DNA of 64,000 nt from Rhodocollybia butyracea (taxonomy: Eukaryota > Basidiomycota > Agaricomycetes > Agaricales > Omphalotaceae). The position numbers and the translations under genes were made by a program. The stretch is taken from the NCBI GenBank assembly GCA_015501585.1, contig JADNRY010000020.1, positions 310,001 through 374,000 on the forward strand, in the 5' to 3' direction. Positions 1 through 11,327 of this stretch are shown here, piece by piece. How positions within the stretch are numbered: position 1 is the first letter of the stretch; each line of letters starts with the position of its first letter. The notes under the pieces are model-generated. The model had not been told where the DNA came from and ran no database searches. It was given only the letters and a program-made list of their open reading frames with translations.

Positions 1-1586
1 GGTGTGTGAAAATCAGGGCGCTAGATGAACCATGTGCATGAGCGCTCGATTGTCTTCAACAATCAACAAAGTTTCGATAGGTCAACGTCGAACGAACCAA
101 AAATGCCTGATTCGACAAAAGACGTCGCTGTGAATGACGATCCGTTCACCCCGCAGCGTTCGAAGTTCTAGTTCCAGACTCAATAATTATTTCCATAATA
201 GGTATCAGGGAAGAAGAGGAACTGAGCACGAGAAATAGATAATCGATATAACTAACGTACTGACAATTGCGTAGCTCGCTCTGACACAGAATGAGCCGAG
301 TCAGGTAGACGCACCTATTCCCCCAGTCCACCCACGTTTTGGGCCCGGAGCTGGGGCCTTCCAGAATTTGCTAACAGTGACTCTCATTGTATCAAAGCTG
401 TTGAGCGACGGGAAGCCTGGGCTACTTCAACAGTTTCCCCATTTCTCCATCTTACTTACTTCGCCCCGAAACCGGAATCAGGAGTCTTGTCCGCTGTTTT
501 TCCGACTGCTTTAAGTTGGATGCGAGCCTAGTAGGAGATGGGTATATAACATCTAACTTCATTTGACAACTCCCAGATCGGGCTAAAGGTCTCCTAGCCT
601 GTTCGGACCCTGTCGAAACACGAGTCGAAACATGAGTTTTATGGTGTCATTCACCCCACTGCACTGTCATTCGGACATGCCTTTCAAGTTCATCGAAGTT
701 ATCAGAAGTGGTTTGCAAGTTTCGGACTATTGCAAAGACGGCTGTAAATAGCGGCTCAACTTATACAGTTTCTTAAGTGATAAGTTGTACATCTTTCAAG
801 AAAATCTACGTACCCTCAAATGCGCTTGAACGAGCGAACTATATTGGTAACACCGCATCCCGGACTCTGGGGCTGCATCTCAATGGTAGTTTGTGAGTAA
901 AACTTCATCCTACCATTCCGAAATATGTCGACTTTATGGTCACCTTCAGAGATGCACCAACAGCTAGCTGCGACAACAACTACTAACGAGTTTAACTTAA
1001 CCCACGGTTGCCTACCACCGCCGCCGCGTAGATGCTATCTTGTTGAGAATAGCGTACTTGCAGTTTCATCGTTGGCTAGTACAGTGGATCTTCGTAGTTG
1101 TTCTAGTTGGTGTACCTATTTTTCCGGGGTGGATTGAAACCACGGAATAGGATTAGATGAGGTAGTGCACATGCCTTATGGAACAGCTTCCTAAAGTTCC
1201 GAGTCCAGCTTCGGTAACACAGTACCTGCGAGTACTTGAATACAGTTGCCAGATTGAGTATGGAAACAGATAAGAGGCCTATCTAAAAATGGAATAAATC
1301 GAAGCACGGGCAGTAGTGGCTTGAGCATGATCCACACCGCACAAATTTCCGAAGTGTATTTGCATTGAGACCTACAAGAGTCGAAGGATCAGTGGGTACG
1401 TGAATCTATAATCCTAATATCTATTGTCGACGGTATTGTTCAGGGATCGGTCAGAATGCTAGGTCGTTTGGGGTTTCGAAAAGGAGGTTTCTTGCGATAC
1501 AAGTCTGCTATATTACCGCCTGAGGAAAGCAACTCTTTCTCTCGCATCAAGCTCTATATCATGCCAGATTTCAATGCCGTCGAACA
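1..1586. other. Intergenic, no supported gene
   Basis: Only short open frames without fungal domain character or convincing splice sites occur here. The stretch lies downstream of the minus-strand BTB gene. I see no repeat or RNA gene in it. Confidence 0.5.
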
Positions 1587-2231
1587 TTATATAGAAATGC
1601 TATAACAACTCACCCACTTCTTGTATATAATCTCTGGCGTAAACTCTGCTACCTTCGCCGGAGGAACATTCATAAGAAGCGGAGGAATATCATTCATGAA
1701 CTCCTCGTCATCATGCTTAATGGCAAACTGCAAAAGTCGCAAACGTTTATCCTGGAGTCTTTTGAGGGCCAGTTCATTTTTGTCTTGGAAACTGCAGCTC
1801 GGATACAGTACCTCCCTAAAATAACTCTTATTCAATAAAGCCAAGAAATTCAACTCGAAAACAATCGCACACCTAAACTCACTCTTACAAGCATGAATCA
1901 TGCTGAAGATCTGGTATTTCTCCGCGGCTTCAGCCAATGCAAGCATCGTATCGAAGTTCAGTTCTTTGAGAACAGGAAAAGGACGTGGATAAGTGGCTTG
2001 AAAAAGGATCTCCAAGATCGATGATGGCTCTGCGAGTTGCACAATTTCGTCGGAGTCCACGGTGGTCATATGTTCTGCTGGAAAGGCGCAAGTGGTGCAT
2101 TCGAGGTTCCTCGAGTGGAGTCGAAAATCAACATCATCGCTTGAACGAAAGCAAATGTCGGCATCTGGCGCGTTGACTAGATAAAGTTCGATGTAAATTT
2201 TGTCGTGAGAAGAAAATCTAAGCAGACGCAC
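1587..2231 (-). CDS. BTB/POZ-domain protein (agaric type), 5' end uncertain
   Basis: The product belongs to the large basidiomycete family of short BTB proteins, presumed protein-interaction adaptors. The diagnostic core VNAPDADICFRSSDDVDFRL starts near residue 18 and is followed by the alpha-helical part that carries the family signature TMLALAEAAEKYQIFSMIHACK. An intron at 1816-1872 (57 nt, GTGTGC...TTTTAG) fits better than read-through, because removing it joins EFR to EVLYP in frame; it is a multiple of three and has no stop. The frame opens after a stop with a GTG and has no ATG before the BTB core, so the true start is probably in a small upstream exon near 2250, or the 5' end is lost. 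The function of this subfamily is unknown. Confidence 0.6.
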   Translation of the reverse strand: MRLLRFSSHDKIYIELYLVNAPDADICFRSSDDVDFRLHSRNLECTTCAFPAEHMTTVDSDEIVQLAEPSSILEILFQATYPRPFPVLKELNFDTMLALAEAAEKYQIFSMIHACKSEFRCAIVFELNFLALLNKSYFREVLYPSCSFQDKNELALKRLQDKRLRLLQFAIKHDDEEFMNDIPPLLMNVPPAKVAEFTPEIIYKKWVSCYSISI

Positions 2232-3043
2232 AAAGTTCGCTGGTTCGAGTTGCGTTCATGAGTTAAAGTGGTGGTCAGTAGTTGAGTCGCGTTTTGATAC
2301 TGAGACTCAGAGTCTGAGCTGAGAGCGTTCAACACGATCCAGTGATCAGCTTCGGACGACGGAGTCTCGGAGATAAGATAACAGATTCGAACCACGTTCA
2401 TTGACTGACGTGAAAACGGTAACACGTTGCGACCGTCTTTCTTTCTTTTCTTTCTTGATCACCTGTGTTTTCGGAATACGCGCTGCTTCATCTTTCTACT
2501 CCTCAACTCTTTCAGCCTGACAGAAGCAGGCCTCGAAATACAATCTTTCACCAGGATCATCCAATCGAAATTGTGGGATTTAGAATGAAGAGATATATTT
2601 CAAGTGAGCCTATATATCAATAACTTCGCGGGATACTGCTGAAGTAGAATCATAAGTGTATTGATGGGTGGAAATGTCACGGTTGCCGCTCGACTCGAAA
2701 AGTTTGAAAATCAGGCTCTCCTGGGTAACTTTTGCTCAAACGACTGACAGCCATTACTCTAAAACTCTCCCTTTGACAATCATTTGACATTTAGGAAAAG
2801 TCAAGCACTAATTTAGTTTGTTGATACTACGGAAAATAAACAAAGTCCGGCTCTACATAGTTACTGTTCTATGGTATCTGATTTGTATCCGATGTGGTCG
2901 CAGATTGAATTACTAGGTCCGATATCTGCCACCGGTGCTACGTTCGGCAATATGAGCATTCCGAGCGACAATCGGTAGTCATCCGAAACAAAACGACCTT
3001 CCACTCCCCAAGCGCATTACCGTATCCCATTCCTTTCCCTCTC
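2232..3043. other. Intergenic between divergent BTB and F-box genes
   Basis: Spacer between the minus-strand BTB gene and the plus-strand F-box gene. It should hold both promoters and perhaps a short first exon of the BTB gene. No other gene is supported. Confidence 0.4.
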
Positions 3044-4567
3044 ATGGCCATTCATAGCCTGCCATTCGAGATCCTCGTAGAGATATTCCGCCTGTGTTTC
3101 GTCAATGAGGCCCTTCCCATCTACCCCGATCCCTATGGGGAGTCGGGACCATCCACTCATCCTCACGCCGCAGCGAATACCTTTCCTCCGCCACATGTAT
3201 GCAAACTGTGGCGGAATATCTGTAGTTCATCTCCCCAGCTCTATACTACACTATCACTGCGCTATGAGGTTGGGCGTGAGACGGAGATGACACCAGTGTC
3301 ACAAAATGCACGGCTCTGTACGTTCCTTGCACTCACCGCACCCCATCCGATATCTGTTTCCTTCATCATCACCACCAAAGAGGGAATCGATGAAAAATGG
3401 TATGATGTCCCCGAGGAAACGTTGCTCGCTTACGGGCATGAATCAGGTCTCTTGCGGCTCCTTGAGCATAAGACTCGCTGGAAATCCGCTACAATCTCTA
3501 TTCCCTCCCCATTCCTTCGGTTGTTTTTTCCGGAAGAACTAACTTATCCTCGCTTAGAGAAGCTCGACCTCCACGTGTATGCCTTTCCTAATGAAAAGAG
3601 AGGTGTCAAAAAGATGGTCACAAAAGTGTTTGAGCCTATATATTGGCCCAATCTCCGAGTCATAACTCTACAACGAGATTTGGCGCGAGTTCTTATGTTC
3701 ACTGATTGGAGAAGCGGAGGTAGCCGTATCCAGGTGCTCATTCTCTATGGTGCCTGTATCGAAAATGAAAATTTGGGTGTGCTCAGCGCATGCGAGAGCC
3801 TCCACACAATCCACTTTACCTCTTGCTTTACCCTGCCGTCTTATGATCCAGATCTGTCGGCAAAACGCACCCTTCTTCCCAACGTCAACACTGTCTCCTG
3901 TTCGAGGCTGCTTCCTAGCGATGTTCGAGCAACGCCACTTGCGTTCCTCATTCTTCCCCGACTTCAGCATTTGCAGATTCAGTGGAACGAGGCATTGGAG
4001 GAAGAAGTAGTGGGGTTGTCTGAGCGTTCTGGTTTTGAGCTCAAGAGCCTCACGCTGATTCAAGTGCCGCGGAGTGTTTACAGACCACCGACCGAGCAGT
4101 TCATTTCCCTATTGACACGCCTATCTAGGATAAAGTCCATAAATCAGGGTTTAGCGGGACTTGAACTTAATCATACTGACGCGAAGTGGGACATATGCGA
4201 GTTTGTAGAGCTTATGAAAGTGTTGTCCCTTGGTGGTCTGGACGACACACACTATACTTTATTTCCATTCTTGAAGGAGCTGACTATAGCAGCGTATTCA
4301 ATACCCGATAACGCTGCATTCATCGCGATGCTCGAATCCCGTCAACAATGTCCAGTCTCCACGATTCCTCTGGTCCAGAAAATTGAACAACCTCTCGGCT
4401 TACAAACTCTGCGACTCCGATGTCCGAAGTCGACGTTTCATGCAGAGACAATGGCCTATTTTGGAAAGCTATCGGGCGAGGGCAAGAAGCTGTATTTCGA
4501 GCCCTGGGTGGGGGTTACACAAAAGAAATGGACAGTTTGGAACCACCAAAGCTACGAAGTTGATTAA
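3044..4567 (+). CDS. F-box protein with leucine-rich C-terminal part
   Basis: An uninterrupted 507-codon frame starts with ATG at 3044. Residues 4-45 form an F-box (SLPFEILVEIFRLCFVNE, then HVCKLWRNI and PQLYTTLSL), which in this family binds Skp1 within SCF ubiquitin ligases. The remainder is leucine-rich with irregular LRR-like segments, for example residues 170-240 and 330-460, as expected of a substrate-recognition region. It is one of the many lineage-expanded agaric F-box proteins; the substrate cannot be read from sequence. It converges with the broken permease gene, with only 38 bp between the two stops. Confidence 0.8.
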   Translation: MAIHSLPFEILVEIFRLCFVNEALPIYPDPYGESGPSTHPHAAANTFPPPHVCKLWRNICSSSPQLYTTLSLRYEVGRETEMTPVSQNARLCTFLALTAPHPISVSFIITTKEGIDEKWYDVPEETLLAYGHESGLLRLLEHKTRWKSATISIPSPFLRLFFPEELTYPRLEKLDLHVYAFPNEKRGVKKMVTKVFEPIYWPNLRVITLQRDLARVLMFTDWRSGGSRIQVLILYGACIENENLGVLSACESLHTIHFTSCFTLPSYDPDLSAKRTLLPNVNTVSCSRLLPSDVRATPLAFLILPRLQHLQIQWNEALEEEVVGLSERSGFELKSLTLIQVPRSVYRPPTEQFISLLTRLSRIKSINQGLAGLELNHTDAKWDICEFVELMKVLSLGGLDDTHYTLFPFLKELTIAAYSIPDNAAFIAMLESRQQCPVSTIPLVQKIEQPLGLQTLRLRCPKSTFHAETMAYFGKLSGEGKKLYFEPWVGVTQKKWTVWNHQSYEVD

Positions 4568-5718
4568 AATAAGTACAGTAAACTTTACATGCTAATATGC
4601 AACACCTATTTCTCCTGAACTATCACTATCACAACTGGTCCATGATACACTTTTCTTCCTTCCACCATATACATCACCAAACAAAATAAAAGTACTCCCA
4701 AAAAAATAACCACGCTCCAGTTGAAGTTCATGGGATCAATTGGAATAGAATTTGGCCAGAAACTCCAGAAGAAACCAAATACCACATAAGCAATCCCAAT
4801 CGCATTTATCAAAACTCCCCAACGACCAAGGTTCCATTGGGCTGGTGGAAGGAGTTCAGGATGAACTAATCTTCGGTGCAGGATACAGCTAATGGAGATG
4901 CCATATGAAAACATGAGCGCAGCTACCTGGAGCGAGATGATGACATTGAAAGCAACAGTTGATCCAATATTGATGAGACTAAGGAGGATGGTAATGACAC
5001 ACGTGAGAGCCACAGAATTCGAAGGTATCTGCTTAGAGTCGCTGACTTTACTTATCCAGTTGGAACAGGGAGGCCCATGGTCACGAGCAAATGCCCATGT
5101 CTGGCGCGAGGTAGCAGCAGTGAATGAGATGTTGGATGCAAGGATGGGCAGGAGGATAATACTAGTGAGAGCATTGACTCCACGGAGTGACAGGGTATTT
5201 CGGAGGACATATATGAAAGGAAATCCTGATGGATCATCCAACGCATCATCTACAGATACCACTGCGAATAGGTATGTAGTGTAGAAGATGACACCCAAAA
5301 CGCCATTCCCGATGTACGCCCAAACCATCGCAATAGGCACATGTCGACCTGCATCTTGAACTTCCTCGGCCATATGTGCCGTTCCATCAGAGCACAGTAA
5401 GCAGAACATCGCAGTGATCTGCCCAACCATGAGTGACACACCAATGTTGGACCAGCCGCTCCTACTCGTGAATTCAGTAAACACGACATGTGCAGACTGA
5501 TGTGGGGCCAAGGTCCATAGTACGACTATGATAATGATAAATCCGGCCACATGAAGAAAGAGGAAGAGGTTCTGTATTGGGGCAATGAACTTCCATGCCC
5601 AGACATTGACAACATAGACAATCAGAATGATGGCAAATACTAGGAGGGTACCTTTCCAGCCTTCAGCGGTGTAGTCGGGCTGGTTAATGACAATTAGAGC
5701 TTGGATGATAGTTCCTAT

Positions 5719-6489
5719 TAGTGTTGGGGAGGGCCGGGTCGGGCCAGAGACCCTGTGGTCGGGTCGGGTCACCAAGGGTCAGGGCCAGCTAAAATTCTGA
5801 CCCTGGCCCACCTAAGAGGGTCAGGGCCGGGCCGGGTCGGGGTCGGGGTCTGGCCCAGGGCCACTCCTAAAAAGGAAATTCGTGAAAATTAGCCCACCCC
5901 TCAGCCAAAATTGTACCACCTCTGATTCCACTGCCCCAATTTGGTGCTCAGTTGCAAAGCCAGGGGGTATGGTGACAGTAAACAGGCCATGACCTTATCA
6001 AAAATAATTCATACTACATACTACTTCAATGAAAATCTCAAACAGAATATTTAATAACTTCATGATTACAGCAATAGAACCAAGAGATAGGTACTGTCTA
6101 TAGACTGATAGGTTAAGAAGAGATTTGACTGTGAATCATTGCTGATCTTGCATTTTATGCACCAGCGTATCACAAGCTAATGGTCAGTGTATCAAATCTA
6201 CAGCTCCCTGTGCTTTACTCATGGGCTAAGGTCACAGGTGACTATATACCAGGAAATTTACTAGTAGTGCACTACTCAGGCCCTTAAAAAATCAATATTC
6301 AGGAGCACCCATGCATGAGCTTTAGACTCAATCCTGGCCCAAGGTCAAGACCCAGGGCCAGGGGTCAGCAAAATCCTGACCCTGGCCCTTGACCCTCTTT
6401 GACCCTCTGCAAGGGCCGGGTCGGGTCGGGTCGACCCTAGCTGGGTCGGGCCGGGTCGAGGGTCACTGACCCGGCCCTCCCCATCACTA
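5719..6489. mobile_element. Non-autonomous hAT-like DNA transposon (MITE), 771 bp
   Basis: The ends are inverted repeats: the left end begins TAGTGTTGGGGAGGGCCGGG and the reverse complement of the right end begins TAGTGATGGGGAGGGCCGGG. The flanks are GTTCCTAT (5711-5718) and GTTCCTAG (6490-6497), a 7/8 match, as expected for the 8-bp target duplication of hAT elements. Both subterminal regions are packed with GGGTC/GACCC and GGCC motifs, while the centre is AT-rich and has no transposase frame, so it would need a transposase in trans. It sits inside an exon of the permease gene. Confidence 0.88.
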
Positions 6490-6753
6490 GTTCCTAGAAG
6501 AAATGCTCCCGAGGCAACTCCAGCTTGCCATGATAGTGTGGACATCCAGCCGGAGAGATAGCTAAGAAACTTTTGATATTCTGGAGGAGCAAACTCAGAG
6601 ACCCAGTGGTACTGGCCACCTGAAGTTGGTGCCCTAGTATTGATATTTTCTATGAATCAAAAACAAACACAGAGTTACAAGGAAGCTCACATTGAGGCCA
6701 TCTCTGCAAGTGATAGAACAATAAATCCAACGCCAAAGAACATCAGGAAAAGT

Positions 6754-7290
6754 GTTTTTTTCCTAGGGGACCAAGGGTGGCCTAAGGAAAACTAGGTGAC
6801 CTATGAATCCTATGTCATCCTAGGATTTGGCACTTGTCTTAAGGCTTAGTCCAGTAACTTTTCCGCACTGGATTTTTCACCCTGGAAAATTCTCTATTAC
6901 TGAAATTGGTCAATTACGTAGCTGTCAGATTTAATCATTTTGTCACGCTCAGTGCTCATTGGCGCTTCCGGGCACTCCATGTCACCCAGATTTCAGTGGC
7001 TTCACTGATAACGCCCAATACTGAAGCAACAGAAGCTCATAGTTGTTGTAGTAGCCACGGTTATATGCTATATTAGCCTTGGAGTGGGCTTGAACTTCAC
7101 AGCGACACCTTTAGCGATGGATTTTACCACATTTCCCCCATCTCCCAGTTCTGCAAGATGATCCCAAACAAATCCCAAACATAATTGACAAAGTTGGCTT
7201 CACCAGCCTCAGTGATGCATTGATCATTAAAGGTGTAAATGAGTGTGGTATATAGGGCGTTTAATAATGAGGAGAGGGTATCCAGAATCA
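6754..7290. other. Unidentified inserted or rearranged sequence within the permease gene
   Basis: This stretch separates two permease exon pieces that should be joined by only about 20 codons plus perhaps an intron. It has several stops in all frames but contains a protein-like minus-strand fragment near 7130-7270 (TLIYTFNDQCITEAGEANFV) that does not belong to permeases. No clear terminal repeats could be found, so its origin (decayed element or gene fragment) is open. Confidence 0.4.
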
Positions 7291-7512
7291 GCCTACATCA
7301 GTAGAAATTCCCATGCTGCCTGAATCATCGTCGCAAAGCTGTAGGTTGAGAGGAGGCGAAAGTTGCGCTGAAATAATATGAGAAAAGTGATGTAACCAAT
7401 ATCTGCGAGTCACCTTGAACTCCTGGTGCTTTCCCATGCGAAACATATCCTTCCGATCCAATTCACTGACCCTTACCACACCTATATCCTCATTGTTTGA
7501 CTGCATGTTCAT

Positions 7513-8249
7513 AACAGAGCGCTCCTGGAGAATGTGTGGCGGGGATATCTTCTTGACCTCGATATTATCTTAACGTTTTTGAGGTCTATTAGTATGTATA
7601 TCTTGCCCATGTGCCAGGGTCCACCGATATTGTGAACGAATAAGGTGCCGAAAAATGTCATTTGACTAGCAGGTGCCCATGGAGAGGACCATCACGGGTT
7701 GGGTAACTGGCTTGGAAGTAAAGAGATACATCTATGGTTAGATGTAATTCGAGTGCCAGTATTTCGACCGGGGCCACCTGAAAGATACTTACGCGTTATG
7801 TAACACCCAAATGATCCATCCTTTTTTTTTTCAAAGTCCGTCATATATATTCCAGATGCTGATAACCTACAGGCCTGAGTAGCAGAGACTCATGAAGTCT
7901 ATCGATGCTTCTGTAGAAGCATCACCGCAAAAAGTGAACCTGAATATAGAAGTATCTCCCAGGCGACGAAGTTCATGAGATTTATCAGAAGCCTCCTCGA
8001 GCGGGATACCGACAGTCCTTTCATGTACGGAAACTGCGCATCTGAGATCTTCTTCCTTACCTTCTCTAAAAAATCACTAAGGCAAGCAAAGCTTTGTGCA
8101 CGCTCGCTAGAATCCATAGAACCGCGTAATAAGGATCCGAATCCGCGGCTGAGAGTCCACGCTCACGATAACGAGCACGCAAATAACGAACTAGAGTCTA
8201 GGTCACCTAGATAGAGGAACCAATATTGATGATGATTTGTAACACGTAT
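7513..8249. other. Intergenic, no supported gene
   Basis: Region upstream of the broken permease gene. Short frames only; nothing recognised. Confidence 0.4.
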
Positions 8250-8679
8250 GCTGCGCTGATGAGATGGAGAGGTACAGATCCTCGGTCCAGTCTGGTGGCT
8301 TCTTGAATCGAATTCTGCCTTCAAAAACGCCAGACCTGGTTCTCGTACTCCCTTTCGACATCCTCCCAATCTGTCTTCAACGAAACTACATGCGTAGTTA
8401 GGGAAAACGACATGTTGCTGGCAGTGTTGATAGATAATCATTGTTCGAGATTCCGTCCTTGGATTTTGAGTTGGTGGTTCGGAAGAGAAAGAGCGGGCCA
8501 GTAGTCCATTAGCTGAGATGACTCAACGCACCCGAACGCTAATCGATACCTCTCTGGACGCAGACTACTGTTCGTCTCGAACGTCTGCCACAGTTCTCAT
8601 CGGTGCTGAAAGTAATCAGTACACGCGTGTTCAACTACTTACTATATTTCCGTACATCCTCAACAAATACACATCATCA

Positions 8680-9803
8680 TTATCCATCAACCTCCTTAGA
8701 TCCCTCCTCTGGCTCAACAAGCCCAAACCACCCTGACATACTCATCCACGCCGCCTTCCTACCCCTCTTAACATCCTCAACAAGCGACATTCCACACCTC
8801 CCACACATCAAACTCCTCGCTCTCTCGCCTGCACCATGCCCACCACTCTCATACCTCATCAGCTTATCTATCCCCTGCGCAAGCGTAAACAATGGGTCCG
8901 CATCCCTTCCAACAGAAACACCGCCAATACACCGAAATATCAAAATATACTTCTTGGAACCCTTGAACGCATGATTGCGGTTTTCGAGGATCATAAGATG
9001 AAGACTGTGTATACACGCATTCGTGGGAAAGTTGCCGGGTCTCTACATTCTCCAGATAAGAAATTGCTGTCCGGCTTCGCGTCCTTGGAGGCTCCGTACA
9101 AGAAGCTGGTGGGAAAGGCAGACATATCGAGGATCTTCAGACGAAGAAACCAGGACCGATTGAATGCCAAGTGTGCCGTACATGACTTTACTTGGGCGGT
9201 ACTATCTTGACAAGTCATACAACGCGGTAGGGAGGATGTCAAGGAGATGAGTTCGATGGTGAGTTCAATGATGAGGATATGATGGGGTGTGTATTGTCTG
9301 GGAGAATAATTGTTGGTAAGAACAGAAAGCTTCAGTTTTGATCAACAGGCTAGTCAAGCGTGAGGCGTTCGAGACATTGTTGATGAGATGTGGAACTACT
9401 TCGTGGAAAGACGAAGGGCCGCGGCTAGACGATCTGGGGGAGGATCAGAGAGGTGCCTAAAATATTTGTTCGTATCGCTCGTAAATGATACGAATTACCG
9501 AAACAAAAAAAACAAAAAAAAACAATAGTGACATACATCCCATCATACAACGTGCTCAAAAAATGATACAAATAATCCGGTGCATCCAGCATCTCCACAT
9601 ACGGACATCCATCAGCCATATCCTGTTCTTCAGGCTGAGGTACTTATTTCGAACGTCCCTTCAAGTTGGAAAAATTCGGAATGGCGCTGCAGTTGACCGC
9701 GGCGTAGATGTCAGCGATGAGGACAATGTTGCCATCGTTGAACCATATCGGAGGGTGTTAGAGAGGTTATTAGGTTGATAGGTTTGGGTTCTTGAGTGTT
9801 CAT
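8680..9803 (-). pseudogene. BTB-domain protein, decayed copy A
   Basis: Homologous along its length to the intact BTB gene at 13233-14400. The ATG equivalent lies at 9803 (MNTQEPKPINLITSL). Compared with copy B it has lost bases at the SDLWFNDG position, lacks about 12 nt corresponding to AFKIHR, and carries further frame changes in exon 2. The C-terminal section remains open (8680-8994; ends near FGLVEPEEGSKEVDG). It cannot encode a full BTB protein. Confidence 0.8.
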
Positions 9804-11280
9804 TATACAGCGACATATAGTACAGGGCGAGAAAGGAGGGGTTACACTTGGAGTTGAACGCTTTGAAGATGGCTTGGCGCTTAGCGGCTCGGATCGGTTA
9901 TGGGCGTCTAACCCGTTTCGCACTTGCGCAAGAGGGCTCACAGCGCGCTGATTACCTGTGTACTGTGTGTCTCTTGCCATCTGACTCGTCATGATATCAC
10001 TACCCCTTGTCGCTTGTGTAGTGATATGCGCAATTCTACTTCGAAAATGTCAAATTTTCAAGGAGAGCGGGGTTCTTTTCTTCGCTCTGGACACCTTCGG
10101 ATAACTCGTTGTTGGCATCTACCACTACAAGTGATGCAAATGATACCGGAAAAATCAAGAACAGATCCCTGCTCAGCGCTCAGTGAACGCACCAGTTCAA
10201 GTTCATGTTGCAATTTGTCCAGTTACTGGGAGAGAAATTGATTTTTCTATTCAATTCCACTCTACCTTACCAGTCACACAACATATAGCTAGCCGCGGTG
10301 GTCCAATATCATGATGGCGGAAGCACGAAAATACCGTCTACCCTTTTATTTGATTCTAGATGAGCCGCCATCATGGTTGGGCTTGTAGTATATCCTTTTC
10401 ATCTATCGATCGTACGGGAATACCTCTGGGACAGGGACAGCCAGGTCATTATCCATCAAAGACTCGAAAGCCAGTTTGACCACCATCAATCTCAACACAA
10501 GATCAGAACTTGGTATCACAGTCATCCTTTCTGCGTCGATGCTATCTGCTATGAAGCCTAAGGTCAAAAGTGAAAGAAGAATCAAGATAATCTGCAACAC
10601 TGGATACACCTACCCAATGGAATCACTTCAATTATCTCCACACCTACAATTCGCAAAACACACCAGTGGGCTGAACAACTCTACCCGTCGCAACTCGGGT
10701 TCGCGAACAGGGCCTAAATCTCCCACACCCCCATTCCATGGCTTAAAGTCATGTTCCACATCATGCATCAACTCTCGCCTAGTCGACGAACTCGCAATGC
10801 GGATTTACATAAGTGATGTTTTTCAGACTATTTTCATGCTCCCTTTCACTGTACATTTCAGTTGCAGGATGAAAACTAATGAAACCGGCTTTTTAATTTC
10901 ATCCGATCACTGTCGAGATACGCAACGACAAGGTACTTCGCTTGCCAAGAGAGGTTGGGTCTGCCTAGGTCTGCCTCTGTCTGCCTACGGAGAAGGTTAC
11001 TCAAGTACCTGGTCAAACGGGTCATGGATCAAGTCACCTCCTTAGATAGATAGACATGTATCTGTCCTCTGCAATAGACTGCTCGGGGCGTGACTTTCCC
11101 CAGCTTTTCACCTCAAAATTTGTTACCGAACACCAAGGGCACCGCGGGTTGGGTTTAGAGTGAAACCCGTAACTCATCTTACGCCAAATCTGAGTATACG
11201 CATCTTCACCTACGGTTCCGAACAAGGGTCTAAAGCAATTTTTGCAAACGTGGGCAGCGGGAATGGGACGGCTGGCCAAA
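9804..11280. other. Spacer between BTB copy A and UbiA copy 1
   Basis: Part of the duplicated segment. The first ~390 bp align with 14401-14790. A minus-strand frame at 11034-11279 has two C-x2-C pairs (VCKNC, RCPWC) but no ATG and no visible partner exon, so I do not call it a gene. Confidence 0.4.
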
Positions 11281-11287
11281 TATAAAG
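11281..11287 (+). promoter_or_regulatory. TATA-like box of UbiA copy 1
   Basis: TATAAAG lies 40 bp before the ATG, inside a block (TATAAAGGTCAT) that is conserved upstream of UbiA copy 2 at 16781. Its retention in both copies supports a role as core promoter. Confidence 0.45.
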
Positions 11288-11327
11288 GTCATTTCGGTCT
11301 TGCAATATCTATGGTAGACTATCGACC

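Larger units (their letters stand above)
4606..7512 (-). pseudogene. APC-family amino acid/choline-type permease, broken by insertions
   Basis: Remnant of a twelve-helix amino acid-polyamine-choline permease (fungal GABA/choline permease clade). In gene order: an N-terminal exon at 7414-7512 with MGKHQEFK; intron 7368-7413; RNFRLLSTYSFATMIQAAWE down to about 7290; foreign or unalignable sequence to about 6754; LFLMFFGVGFIVLSLAEMAS to 6691; intron 6634-6690; PTSGGQYHWVSEFAPPEYQK and SGWMSTLSWQAGVASGAFLL to 6490; a hAT-like element at 5719-6489; then an open 1.1-kb exon with the remaining helices to the stop at 4606. Reading across the element with one copy of the target duplication restores the conserved LLGTIIQALIV join. 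About 20 residues are missing between the RNF and LFLMFF parts. The open 3' exon implies that inactivation is recent. Confidence 0.85.

Noticed and set aside
2384..2394. Plus-strand GATTCGAACC resembling a tRNA B-box complement
   Set aside because: No acceptor-stem complementarity or A-box at the right distance on either strand.
10476..11045. 189-codon plus-strand open frame
   Set aside because: Composition is irregular, no domain, and the region is spacer in the duplicated segment; likely chance.
11034..11279. Minus-strand frame with two C-x2-C pairs upstream of UbiA copy 1
   Set aside because: No ATG, no conserved counterpart before UbiA copy 2, no adjoining exon.
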